Positions 1-5,627 of a stretch of 5,627 nucleotides of DNA are shown in pieces. How positions within the stretch are numbered: position 1 is the stretch's first letter; every line of letters begins with the position of its first letter. Source of the DNA: Candidatus Omnitrophota bacterium. Its GTDB lineage: Bacteria > Omnitrophota > Gorgyraeia > Gygaellales > Profunditerraquicolaceae. Location: assembly GCA_020052635.1 (NCBI GenBank), contig JAGVOR010000130.1:1-5627 (forward strand). Direction: 5' to 3'. A program made the translations under genes and the position numbers. A model generated the notes under the pieces. It was not told the origin of the DNA, did no database searches, and saw nothing but the letters and a program-made list of their open reading frames with translations.

Positions 1-67
1 CCACTTCCTGGCGGCGCTGTCGCCATAACAACTTCAGATTGCTGAGCAGTTTTTCTAAATCTTTCAT
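1..67 (-). CDS. Start of an unidentified downstream gene (3' partial)
   Basis: Only 22 codons are in the window. They begin MKDLEKLLSNLK and continue with an Arg/Gln-rich amphipathic helix (WRQRRQE). There is too little to name a family. The start is well supported: GGGAGG lies 8 bases upstream and the ATG overlaps the methyltransferase TGA in an ATGA junction, which continues the operon. The strong Shine-Dalgarno sequence would let this gene be translated even if ribosomes stop early in the frameshifted methyltransferase. Its position suggests another polysaccharide-modification or transfer gene, but that is context only. Confidence 0.65.
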   Translation of the reverse strand, partial: MKDLEKLLSNLKLLWRQRRQEV

Positions 68-693
68 CGAACAAACCTCCCGCTGTAACAAGCATCTTCC
101 TGGTAGAAATGAGATACCCGAAGCCCATTCTTCTTAATCAGATCAAGTACTTCTTTTCTGCTATAGCGGCGGGCTAAACTTGGGCTATACCAATCATAAT
201 TAGTCACTACTGAAGTCTGCCTGCCTAATTCTTTATTCCAAAAGCATTTCAAAAAATTCCAATAGAGGAAACGCTGCAGGTCATACCGGCCTCCTTTAAT
301 CCCCAGCGCAGGGATATTGGGCGCATTAAAACTCACTTTCAAGCCGCTCAACCTCCTGCCCAATTCAGCCAGCTGCTCGGACATCTCCCATAATTGCGTC
401 CGGCTCATCTTAACGCATTGAGAGCGAAAATGTTCATCGATCAGTTCCCGGGGGAGAGCTTTTTTGGCATAAAAGTAGCAGGCAAGCTGGCCTTTATTTT
501 TTTTGGTAATCCTGACCAGCTCGGCGAAAGCCCGGTCAGGATTTTGGGTATGCATGATCGTTTGGTCACAATTAAGATAATCAATACAGGAATCCGGAAA
601 TTTTGTTTTAGTAATATCATCCCGGATAAAGAATATGTTCGGCAGGTGCCCGTAATTTCGGGCGGCCCGCTCGACGGCATCTGAAAAATCCAT
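64..693 (-). pseudogene. Class I SAM methyltransferase, C-terminal part (frameshifted)
   Basis: This is the larger, catalytic part of the broken methyltransferase. The in-frame homologous sequence actually extends upstream to 774 and includes motif I, FDAGSGLGYKT, then VIGMDFSD with the acidic residue expected to bind the SAM ribose. The ATG at 693 is just the Met in that strand (IGMD), and no Shine-Dalgarno sequence precedes it, so it is unlikely to be a true start. Next come IRDDIT (motif II region), FPDSCIDYLNCDQTIMHTQNP and FAELVRITKKNKGQL, the usual Methyltransf_11/25 order. The remaining sequence is a variable C-terminal domain rich in aromatic residues that probably holds the acceptor site. 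The gene ends with TGA at 66-64, overlapping the next start by 4 bp (ATGA). The acceptor is unknown; given the neighbours, a sugar or glycan O- or N-methylation is plausible. The even conservation up to the stop argues for a recent frame break, a sequencing error or recoding rather than old decay. Confidence 0.82.
76..81 (-). promoter_or_regulatory. Ribosome binding site of the downstream gene
   Basis: GGGAGG is placed 8 bases before the ATG at 67, inside the last codons of the methyltransferase. It is one of the strongest Shine-Dalgarno sequences in the window and fixes the start of the partial downstream gene. Confidence 0.7.
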
Positions 694-746
694 GCCGATG
701 ACTAGCGAATTTGGCGCAAGCTTGGCAAACCAGGCTGTTTTATACC

Positions 747-1040
747 CTAAACCGCTCCCCGCATCAAAATTACTTTTTTTCTTTTTAAAAAATTGGCGAG
801 TTTATCTTCGGACTTAAATCCATAAAGCTTCAGATACCACTGTTTTTGCATCTCATACAAGCGTTCTTTATCCGGGCTCCTATCGTATTTATTCCACTTA
901 TCGGAGAATACCCTGCTGGTTTGCGATTGCCTGCGGCTGCCCGTATTTTTTGAAAATAAAATACAGCCATTGCGGATAATGAACCGCTGACGCGCACCGA
1001 TCAAATCATCTAGCATTAATTTAAATTGTTCTCTACTCAT
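747..1040 (-). pseudogene. Class I SAM methyltransferase, N-terminal part (frameshifted)
   Basis: The zero frame encodes 97 aa, but only the first 89 belong to the methyltransferase; the last eight (VILMRGAV) are out-of-frame readthrough to a premature TAG. The genuine part has a short lead segment with FSDKWNKY (45-52), resembling the FxxxW-type region that precedes the Rossmann core in many polysaccharide-locus methyltransferases, and then a helix up to FLKRKK. The ATG at 1040 overlaps the end of the asparagine synthase gene by 8 bp. I see no Shine-Dalgarno sequence, so translation is probably coupled to the upstream gene. Motif I (FDAGSGLG) is encoded immediately after the A7 run, but in the -1 frame. 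Joined to the downstream part the product would be 325 aa, a normal size for this group. Without a frame correction this fragment lacks the whole SAM-binding core and cannot be an active enzyme. Confidence 0.8.
774..780 (-). other. Frameshift point: A AAA AAA slippery heptamer in the methyltransferase gene
   Basis: On the coding strand a run of seven A lies in phase as A AAA AAA followed by GTA. Continuing in the zero frame gives a TAG at 749-747. Stepping back one base at 774 gives AGT AAT TTT GAT GCG GGG, which restores Ser-Asn-Phe-Asp-Ala-Gly and the complete SAM-binding motif. The spot is therefore fixed to the base. It may be a lost A in a former A8 run (mutation or assembly error) or a -1 recoding or polymerase-slippage site. 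I see no clear stimulatory stem-loop within 10 bases downstream and no upstream Shine-Dalgarno stimulator. Confidence 0.8.
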
Positions 1041-2913
1041 TGCTGTAACCGGTTGAATTATTTTTTAACCACTGCTCCACATTCAAAAGCGACCAGATAA
1101 ATAAACGCCGGTTCTGCCTGCCGCTTAAGTGTTCCTCGATTAATTTCTTCACTTCCTGGCGATCCATATATTCATAAATCAGCGGATTCCCCAAAAGAAG
1201 GTTTTTACGCACATACTCTATGCTTTCACCTTTAAACCATGAAGCATCGGGAGCAGAAAACCCCTGTTTTTCCCCATTACTGATACTATCCGGAATATAC
1301 TTCTGCATCGCCTTGCGTAAAATAATCTTTCCGTGGTTAGTCCTTTCGAAATATTTGCTTTCCCCGGAAAGCTTGTTCTCGTCAATCCGCTTAACCTCGC
1401 TAAGTTTGCGCAGCTTAAGGGAAACCGGTAGCGCCTGGGCGAAATCCACCAAATCATTATCCAAAAACGGGACGCGCGTCTCAAGGCGGTGCGCCATGCT
1501 TAATTTATCCTCAACGATCAGCAATCCGTGGAGAAAGGTCTTGGCTTCGAAATATAGAGACTGATTTACATACCCCTGGCTTTGCTTACGCTTTCTAAAC
1601 ACATTGCAGAAAATATTGCGGGTATCCACATGCTGCACATCCCTCCAAATCGGCCCAAATATTTTAATCATTTCCTTAGCCGGGATAAGCCGGTGCCAAT
1701 ACCGGTAATATTTATCGATATAATCATTAAAATTCTCATTAGCCGCTACCCGGTAATAACGCCAGGGATAACCGCCGAAAAGCTCATCTCCTCCCACCCC
1801 TGACAAGACCACTTTGACGGATTGCGCCGCCAATTTAGCCGCATAATAATTCGGATAACTTTGACCGACACGGGGCTCTTCCAGGTGCCAGGCAAGCTTA
1901 GGCAAGACCAGCTCCATATCTCCGGATTTTAATACTGTTTCATAGTGGCCCGTTTTAAAAAGTTCTGCCATTTGCCTGGCTTTATGCCTTTCGTCAAAAC
2001 CAAGCTCAAGGCCATTGGCAGAACTAAGGTCAAACCCGCAGGTAAAGGTTTTCATACCGGGGATATATTTTGCGGCTACCGCAACGATAGAGCCTGAATC
2101 CATGCCGCCGCTTAAATAACTTCCTACACCAACATCACTCACCAGCTGGCGTTTCACTGCCTGTTGAAACAGCCGGTTAAGCTCTATGATGTAATCCTGT
2201 TCGCTTAAGGGATGCTCCGGTTCTCTAAAATCAAAATCCCAGTATTGCACCGGTGAGAAATGTTTCGCTGCGTCCTTTAAAGATACTTTTGCCCACGACC
2301 CGGCAGGGAAGATACTAATCCCCTTAAGCAATGTCCGGTTAGTAAAAATATTTTGGAAGGTAAAATATTCTAATAAACCCTCCTTATCTACTTCCTGCCG
2401 GACACCGGGCAGCTTGAGCAGAGCCTTATGTTCGGAGGCAAACAAGAATGAATTGTTGCTGAAAGTGTAGTAGAGCGGTTTAATACCGTAACGGTCCCGG
2501 GCTAAAAAAAGTTCTGCGTTTTTTTTATCCCAAATCGCAAAAGCAAACATCCCGTTAAAACGGTCTAAGCATTTGACTCCCCATTGGGCGTAAGCATAAA
2601 GCACTACCTCGGAATCGCTCCGGGATTTGAATTTATAACCCAGATTTTCCAATTCCACCATTAATTCCCGAAAATTATATACTTCACCGTTATAAGTAAT
2701 GGCGTATTGGCCGTTGCGGGTAAGCATCGGTTGATGGGCTTTTAGCGAAAGATCAATAATTGCCAGCCGCCGATGAGCCAGCCCGATAAAATTATCCACA
2801 TATAAACCTTCCCCGTCGGGGCCCCGGTGGGCAAGCACATCTGTCATTTTCTTTAAGCTAACCGAGGAAATAGGGCTTTTGTCTAAATTGAAAATTCCCG
2901 CTATCCCACACAT
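1033..2913 (-). CDS. asnB: Glutamine-hydrolysing asparagine synthase-like amidotransferase
   Basis: This 626-aa class II amidotransferase releases ammonia from glutamine in its N-terminal domain and transfers it to an acyl-adenylate formed in the C-terminal ATP-pyrophosphatase domain. After removal of Met, Cys2 (MCGIAG) is the nucleophile. Glutamine-site residues appear at AHRRLAIIDL (46-55), YNGEVYN (74-80) and SRSDSEV (97-103). The synthetase domain has the PPi loop LSGGMDS (267-273), SGVGGDELFGGYP (371-383), LSMAHRLETRVPFLD (471-485) and KQGFSAP (549-555). Both halves are complete with all key motifs. AAAAGGAA lies about 9 bases before the ATG, 3 bp after the aminotransferase stop, and the gene overlaps the methyltransferase by 8 bp. 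The family includes true asparagine synthetases and many paralogues in polysaccharide and exosortase loci. Lying between an aminotransferase and a methyltransferase, this one may amidate a uronic acid to a uronamide; that role is inference, and ordinary asparagine synthesis cannot be ruled out. Confidence 0.94.
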   Translation of the reverse strand: MCGIAGIFNLDKSPISSVSLKKMTDVLAHRGPDGEGLYVDNFIGLAHRRLAIIDLSLKAHQPMLTRNGQYAITYNGEVYNFRELMVELENLGYKFKSRSDSEVVLYAYAQWGVKCLDRFNGMFAFAIWDKKNAELFLARDRYGIKPLYYTFSNNSFLFASEHKALLKLPGVRQEVDKEGLLEYFTFQNIFTNRTLLKGISIFPAGSWAKVSLKDAAKHFSPVQYWDFDFREPEHPLSEQDYIIELNRLFQQAVKRQLVSDVGVGSYLSGGMDSGSIVAVAAKYIPGMKTFTCGFDLSSANGLELGFDERHKARQMAELFKTGHYETVLKSGDMELVLPKLAWHLEEPRVGQSYPNYYAAKLAAQSVKVVLSGVGGDELFGGYPWRYYRVAANENFNDYIDKYYRYWHRLIPAKEMIKIFGPIWRDVQHVDTRNIFCNVFRKRKQSQGYVNQSLYFEAKTFLHGLLIVEDKLSMAHRLETRVPFLDNDLVDFAQALPVSLKLRKLSEVKRIDENKLSGESKYFERTNHGKIILRKAMQKYIPDSISNGEKQGFSAPDASWFKGESIEYVRKNLLLGNPLIYEYMDRQEVKKLIEEHLSGRQNRRLFIWSLLNVEQWLKNNSTGYSNE

Positions 2914-2916
2914 AGA

Positions 2917-4065
2917 TTAAATTCCTTTTAAGATCCTTGCGACATATTTATAATCCTGGGGCGACATCCGATTATGCAACGGGATCGCCAGCGAATGTAA
3001 ATGGCAATCTTTGGCAACCGGCAGCGAATCAGGGTCAATATTATATTTCCGGACGTAATAATTTTGCATATGCACGGCGATAGTCCCTGAACGGGTATTC
3101 ACGCCGCGGGAGTATAACTTTTCCATCAGCTCATTTCGCGAGCAGGGCGCTTTATTTTCATCGACATAGCAGACAAATGACTGATAGCTGTGCCGATACC
3201 CCGCGGGCACAAAAGGCATTTTAAGCCATTTAAGTCCTTTTAATTCATCTCTATACCACTGTGCCCACCTTTGCCGCTGGAGTATAAAAGATTTAAGGCG
3301 TGACAGTTGCACTAGCCCGATTGCCCCCTGCAAATCTGTCATTCGATAGTTATATCCTAAAATGTTAAAATCGGGCAGCCGATACGGCTTATCGCTTAAG
3401 CTGCGCTTTTCCTCCGGAATTGAAGCCCCGTGATTACGTAAAGCGGTCAGGTACCGGGCAACTGTTTTATTATCGGTTGTACACATTCCGCCCTCTCCGG
3501 TAGTAACTATCTTGCGGGGATGGAAAGAAAAACATCCGATATCGCCGAAAGAACCGGCTTTTTTCCCGTTGACCGATGCGCCAACCGCACAGGCCGCGTC
3601 TTCGATAATGCGTAATTTATGCTGCTGGCAGATAGGCTTTATTTTATCCATCTCCGCGCAGAGCCCGAACAAATGCACCGGGATAACCGCCCTGGTCCGG
3701 GGATTGATCAAAGCTTTTAAGCCTTTAACCGACAGGTTATAAGTATCCGGTTCAATATCGCAAAAAACCGGGCGGGCACCGGCATATTCCACGGCATTGG
3801 CGGTGGCAATCCAGGTAAAGGACGGGACAATCACCTCATCCCCCGGGCCGATCCCTAAGGCCAAAAGCGCTAAATGCAGCGCAGTAGTACAGCTGGTTGT
3901 CGCAACCGCATAGCGGACGCCATGGATTTTAGCAAATCTTTTTTCAAAATCTTCAACGCAAGAGCCTTGAGTTAACCAGCCGCTTAAAAGGGGCTTACGC
4001 ATAGCTGCGATTTCTTTTTTATCCAGGTACGGAGCAGCAATAGAAATTTTCCTTTTTTTATCCAT
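2917..4065 (-). CDS. DegT/DnrJ/EryC1/StrS family PLP-dependent sugar aminotransferase
   Basis: This 382-aa protein is a full-length aspartate-aminotransferase-fold enzyme of the family that transfers an amino group, usually from glutamate, to a keto sugar nucleotide in the cytoplasm. It shows the N-terminal substrate loop (SGWLTQGSCVEDFE, about 28-41), the cofactor phosphate region TTSCTTALHLAL (56-67), GPGDEVIVPSFTWIAT (73-88), the pyridine-binding aspartate D156 in IIEDAACAVGA, and the Schiff-base lysine K185 in SFHPRKIVTTGEGG. The conserved ALRNHG and YNYRMTDLQ segments follow. Because K185 is present, an aminotransferase fits better than the lysine-less 3-dehydratase relatives such as ColD. 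The start has GGAGA 7 bases upstream, 2 bp after the radical SAM stop. It is the obvious candidate for the transamination step between the upstream 3-dehydrogenase and N-acetyltransferase activities (the WbpE role). However, its active-site signature (FHPRK...GEGG) is the general perosamine-synthase-like form rather than WbpE-specific, so the keto-sugar substrate and amino position are not settled. Confidence 0.93.
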   Translation of the reverse strand: MDKKRKISIAAPYLDKKEIAAMRKPLLSGWLTQGSCVEDFEKRFAKIHGVRYAVATTSCTTALHLALLALGIGPGDEVIVPSFTWIATANAVEYAGARPVFCDIEPDTYNLSVKGLKALINPRTRAVIPVHLFGLCAEMDKIKPICQQHKLRIIEDAACAVGASVNGKKAGSFGDIGCFSFHPRKIVTTGEGGMCTTDNKTVARYLTALRNHGASIPEEKRSLSDKPYRLPDFNILGYNYRMTDLQGAIGLVQLSRLKSFILQRQRWAQWYRDELKGLKWLKMPFVPAGYRHSYQSFVCYVDENKAPCSRNELMEKLYSRGVNTRSGTIAVHMQNYYVRKYNIDPDSLPVAKDCHLHSLAIPLHNRMSPQDYKYVARILKGI

Positions 4066-4067
4066 GG

Positions 4068-4907
4068 TTATTTCTCCAAGTCGTAATACTTATGCCGGAT
4101 TTTTCCATTTTCATTTTGCCAAAGCTCTCCGCAAGTATGCCCGTTCCATTGCCCGCAAGGCTCGCATTTTGCATCAGGATAATCCTGCCTTATTTTTTTA
4201 AGGCAACCCGAATTCCAGGCCTCCAGGATACTCATATTTTCCAGGTTAACCTCTTTTTCCGTCTCCCAGATATGGTTACACCTGGAGATCGTACCGTCAT
4301 AAGCGATGACCAGAGTACCTTCCAGCTTCGGGCAAAAAACCCTTTGCGCATTAGATTTCTTCTGGCTGCTTCCGAAAACTCCGTCTTGGCTGTGCCGGGC
4401 ATACACCCTTACACTATCAAAACCTTCCAGGTCGGGTGAGTTAACTAGCGTTGAATAAATATCCTTCATCGAGCTCTCCCCCTCAACAAATGAAACCTGG
4501 GTAACCGGGTGTTTAGTGCGCCTGTAATTTAAAAACTTCTTGGCATTATTATATCCTGCGCTGTTATGTATGCTAAAAGTAACGAACTCGCATTCGGCTA
4601 ATAGCGAAAAAATTTTATCTTCCAGTAATACGCCATTAGTAGACATATGGATACGTAATGCATAACCCAAAGCAATTTTAATTAGATCGTAAAAATCGGG
4701 ATGCAAAAGCGCCTCCCCTCTCCAGAAAGGAATAACCACCGACTCAGGAGAAGACTGCGCTATTTCTTTTATCAACTTAACCCATAAACTTTTGGCCAGA
4801 TGCCCTTTTTTCTGTTCTATAAAATTCCGGGGGCAAACCCGGCAGCTTAGATTACATTCAGGACTCAGCTCAATCGCAATCCGATTTGGAAAATTTTGTA
4901 GATGCAT
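4068..4907 (-). CDS. Radical SAM protein with SPASM-like C-terminal cysteines
   Basis: This 279-aa radical SAM enzyme would bind a 4Fe-4S cluster and cleave S-adenosylmethionine reductively to start radical chemistry. The cluster motif is C18-x3-C22-x2-C25 in SPECNLSCRVCPRN, directly after the first beta strand (RIAIELS). The second-strand region reads FWRGEALLHPDF (about 61-72) where many relatives have GGEPLLHP, followed by IHMSTNG (86-92). The C-terminus has C192, C210, C248-x2-C251 and C259, with a VIAYDGTISRCNH segment typical of SPASM-type auxiliary-cluster domains. I chose the ATG at 4907 because AGGGAG lies 5 bases upstream and the gene then begins 16 bp after the acetyltransferase stop. 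The longer start at 4976 would overlap that gene by 53 bp and add a basic stretch unrelated to the family. It ends 2 bp before the aminotransferase. Its substrate is unknown. The context suggests a sugar, sugar nucleotide or amino acid destined for the polysaccharide; a peptide substrate is less likely, as no precursor peptide is visible. Confidence 0.88.
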   Translation of the reverse strand: MHLQNFPNRIAIELSPECNLSCRVCPRNFIEQKKGHLAKSLWVKLIKEIAQSSPESVVIPFWRGEALLHPDFYDLIKIALGYALRIHMSTNGVLLEDKIFSLLAECEFVTFSIHNSAGYNNAKKFLNYRRTKHPVTQVSFVEGESSMKDIYSTLVNSPDLEGFDSVRVYARHSQDGVFGSSQKKSNAQRVFCPKLEGTLVIAYDGTISRCNHIWETEKEVNLENMSILEAWNSGCLKKIRQDYPDAKCEPCGQWNGHTCGELWQNENGKIRHKYYDLEK

Positions 4908-4912
4908 AATCG

Positions 4913-4918
4913 CTCCCT
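4913..4918 (-). promoter_or_regulatory. Ribosome binding site deciding the radical SAM start
   Basis: AGGGAG sits 5 bases before the ATG at 4907 and inside the short spacer after the acetyltransferase stop (4926-4924). An ATG at 4923 is out of frame with the radical SAM gene. This supports 4907 over the longer in-frame start at 4976. Confidence 0.7.
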
Positions 4919-4923
4919 GGCAT

Positions 4924-5627
4924 TTAATCCTTAACCTTAAGCAGAGATTTTTTAGAAATTTTATAAACTTTACCACAGGTGCCGCAAACAGCTTTATTCT
5001 TTTTAACGTTCTTTAAACTTACCCCGCATTCACAAACCCACCCGATCTGCTTGGCGGGGACACCGACAACTACCGCATATGCCGGTACATTATTTTTAAC
5101 TACGGCACCTGCACCGATAAAAGCATAAGCGCCGATGGTAACCCCGCAGACAATCGTGGCATTGGCGCCGATGGTCGCGCCCTTTTTTACTACCGTCGCC
5201 TTGAATTCATTCTTGCGCTCAATAGCAGCGCGGGGGTTATAAACATTAGTAAAAACGCAGGATGGGCCGCAAAAGACTTCATCTTCAAGCACCACGCCTT
5301 TGTATATTGAAACATTGTTTTGGATTTTACAACCGTTGCCGATAGACACCTCTGGCCCGATAGAGGCATTCTGCGCAATCACACAATTTTTGCCGACTTT
5401 AGTATTTTTTAATATATGCGAGAAATGCCAGATTTTTGTCCCTGCGCCGATTTTTACATTCTCGTCCACAAAGGAGCTCTCATGAATGTATACGCCCCTG
5501 TACCGGACCGCCTGCCGGTTATGCATGGCTGAATCAGCCAGCGACTTCTCGGCTGATTCAAGTATTTTTAACACTCTTATTCCTTCTGAGGCATCAGTCA
5601 TGGGCTTCCTCCTGTCTTTAACGCACC
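4924..5627 (-). CDS. wbpD: Gfo/Idh/MocA dehydrogenase C-terminus fused to WbpD/WlbB-like sugar N-acetyltransferase (5' partial)
   Basis: The part within the window is a left-handed beta-helix acetyltransferase of the WbpD/WlbB type, which uses acetyl-CoA to acetylate the 3-amino group of UDP-2-acetamido-3-amino-2,3-dideoxy-glucuronate. Counting from the ATG at 5601, hexapeptide repeats fill about residues 38-175, with family motifs KIWHFSHI (56-63), [12 protein letters not shown] (92-103), [16 protein letters not shown] (110-125) and [13 protein letters not shown] (141-153), then [10 protein letters not shown] (179-188). The tail carries C190-x-C192 and C206-x2-C209, a likely zinc ribbon. The reading frame stays open from that ATG to the window edge. 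Codons just upstream encode CVKDRRKP, and together with the following [19 protein letters not shown] (residues 2-20) they look like the extreme C-terminus of a Gfo/Idh/MocA oxidoreductase. I therefore call a two-domain protein whose dehydrogenase lies outside the window. If the fusion is wrong, the gene starts at 5601 (225 aa, somewhat longer than the roughly 190 aa of stand-alone WbpD). The acetyltransferase call is firm; the exact sugar substrate is inferred. Confidence 0.88.
   Translation of the reverse strand, partial: CVKDRRKPMTDASEGIRVLKILESAEKSLADSAMHNRQAVRYRGVYIHESSFVDENVKIGAGTKIWHFSHILKNTKVGKNCVIAQNASIGPEVSIGNGCKIQNNVSIYKGVVLEDEVFCGPSCVFTNVYNPRAAIERKNEFKATVVKKGATIGANATIVCGVTIGAYAFIGAGAVVKNNVPAYAVVVGVPAKQIGWVCECGVSLKNVKKNKAVCGTCGKVYKISKKSLLKVKD
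5608..5613 (-). promoter_or_regulatory. AGGAGG Shine-Dalgarno-like site before internal ATG at 5601
   Basis: AGGAGG lies 6 bases upstream of the ATG at 5601, an ideal ribosome-binding arrangement. The same bases are read in frame as Arg-Arg in what looks like the conserved C-terminus of a fused dehydrogenase. The site may therefore be fortuitous, or may allow internal initiation that yields a free acetyltransferase. The sequence alone does not decide between these. Confidence 0.5.

Noticed and set aside
694..773. Downstream stimulatory hairpin for programmed frameshifting
   Set aside because: The only pairing found is a weak 6-bp stem with two G-U pairs about 35-40 bases after the A7 run, plus a short CGGG/CCCG stem more than 100 bases away. 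Neither is at the 5-9 base spacing used by known -1 sites.
1220..1564. 114-aa open frame on the plus strand inside the asparagine synthase gene
   Set aside because: It lies opposite conserved, motif-rich coding sequence, its product has no recognisable domain and there is no supporting gene context. It is an antisense shadow.
4092..4439. 115-aa open frame on the plus strand inside the radical SAM gene
   Set aside because: It is antisense to the SPASM-like coding region, has no domain features and would be convergent with every neighbour.
4908..4976. Longer radical SAM start at 4976 with a basic, hydrophobic N-terminus ([10 protein letters not shown]), possibly a membrane anchor
   Set aside because: It overlaps the acetyltransferase by 53 bp, mirrors the lysine-rich tail of that gene in another frame, and the ATG at 4907 has its own AGGGAG at good spacing.
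5598..5627. Upstream gene ending at an ATGA overlap with the acetyltransferase start (frame reading GALKTGGSP then stop)
   Set aside because: It is an open frame of only nine codons within the window. The alternative frame, continuous with the acetyltransferase, matches the Gfo/Idh C-terminus better over about 25 residues. It cannot be excluded without more upstream sequence.
1..5627. CRISPR arrays, insertion sequences, tRNA or rRNA genes, terminators
   Set aside because: I found no spaced direct repeats, transposase-like sequence, RNA gene signatures or GC-rich hairpin followed by a T-run in the transcribed direction. Nearly every base is accounted for by coding sequence.

Overview
The window lies inside one polycistronic run of genes, all on the minus strand, so it is transcribed from the right end (5627) to the left end (1). 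The content is a sugar-nucleotide and surface-polysaccharide biosynthesis cassette. In transcription order it holds: the C-terminal tip of a Gfo/Idh/MocA dehydrogenase continuous in frame with a WbpD/WlbB-type left-handed beta-helix N-acetyltransferase (5627-4924); a radical SAM protein with a SPASM-like C-terminus (4907-4068); a DegT/DnrJ/EryC1/StrS PLP aminotransferase (4065-2917); a glutamine-hydrolysing asparagine synthase-like amidotransferase (2913-1033); a class I SAM methyltransferase broken by a one-base frameshift at an A7 run (1040-64); and the first 22 codons of another gene that leaves the window (67-1).

The genes are packed with almost no spacers: 16 bp, 2 bp, 3 bp, an 8-bp overlap and a 4-bp ATGA overlap. 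There is no internal promoter, terminator, RNA gene, repeat array or mobile element that I can support. Where a spacer exists, a Shine-Dalgarno-like sequence sits 5-9 bases before the start.

The right-hand end recalls the WbpA-B-E-D route, in which a UDP-HexNAc uronate is oxidised at C3 (Gfo/Idh type, WbpB), transaminated (DegT type, WbpE) and N-acetylated (WbpD) to give a 2,3-diacetamido uronic acid. An AsnB-type amidotransferase next to such enzymes could turn a sugar carboxylate into a uronamide. The methyltransferase and radical SAM enzyme would add further, undefined modifications. That linkage is inference; the enzyme families themselves are clear.

The organism cannot be fixed from this window. 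Bacterial gene packing, canonical Shine-Dalgarno sequences, moderate GC with A/T homopolymer runs and mixed-family sugar enzymes fit an environmental bacterium, perhaps a metagenome-assembled genome of a Gram-negative lineage such as Omnitrophota. This is a weak guess.

The two points most worth attention are the apparent dehydrogenase-acetyltransferase fusion, where a convincing but probably misleading internal ATG with AGGAGG would make an annotator cut the protein too short, and the methyltransferase frameshift, which falls exactly on an A AAA AAA heptamer in the correct phase for -1 slippage.
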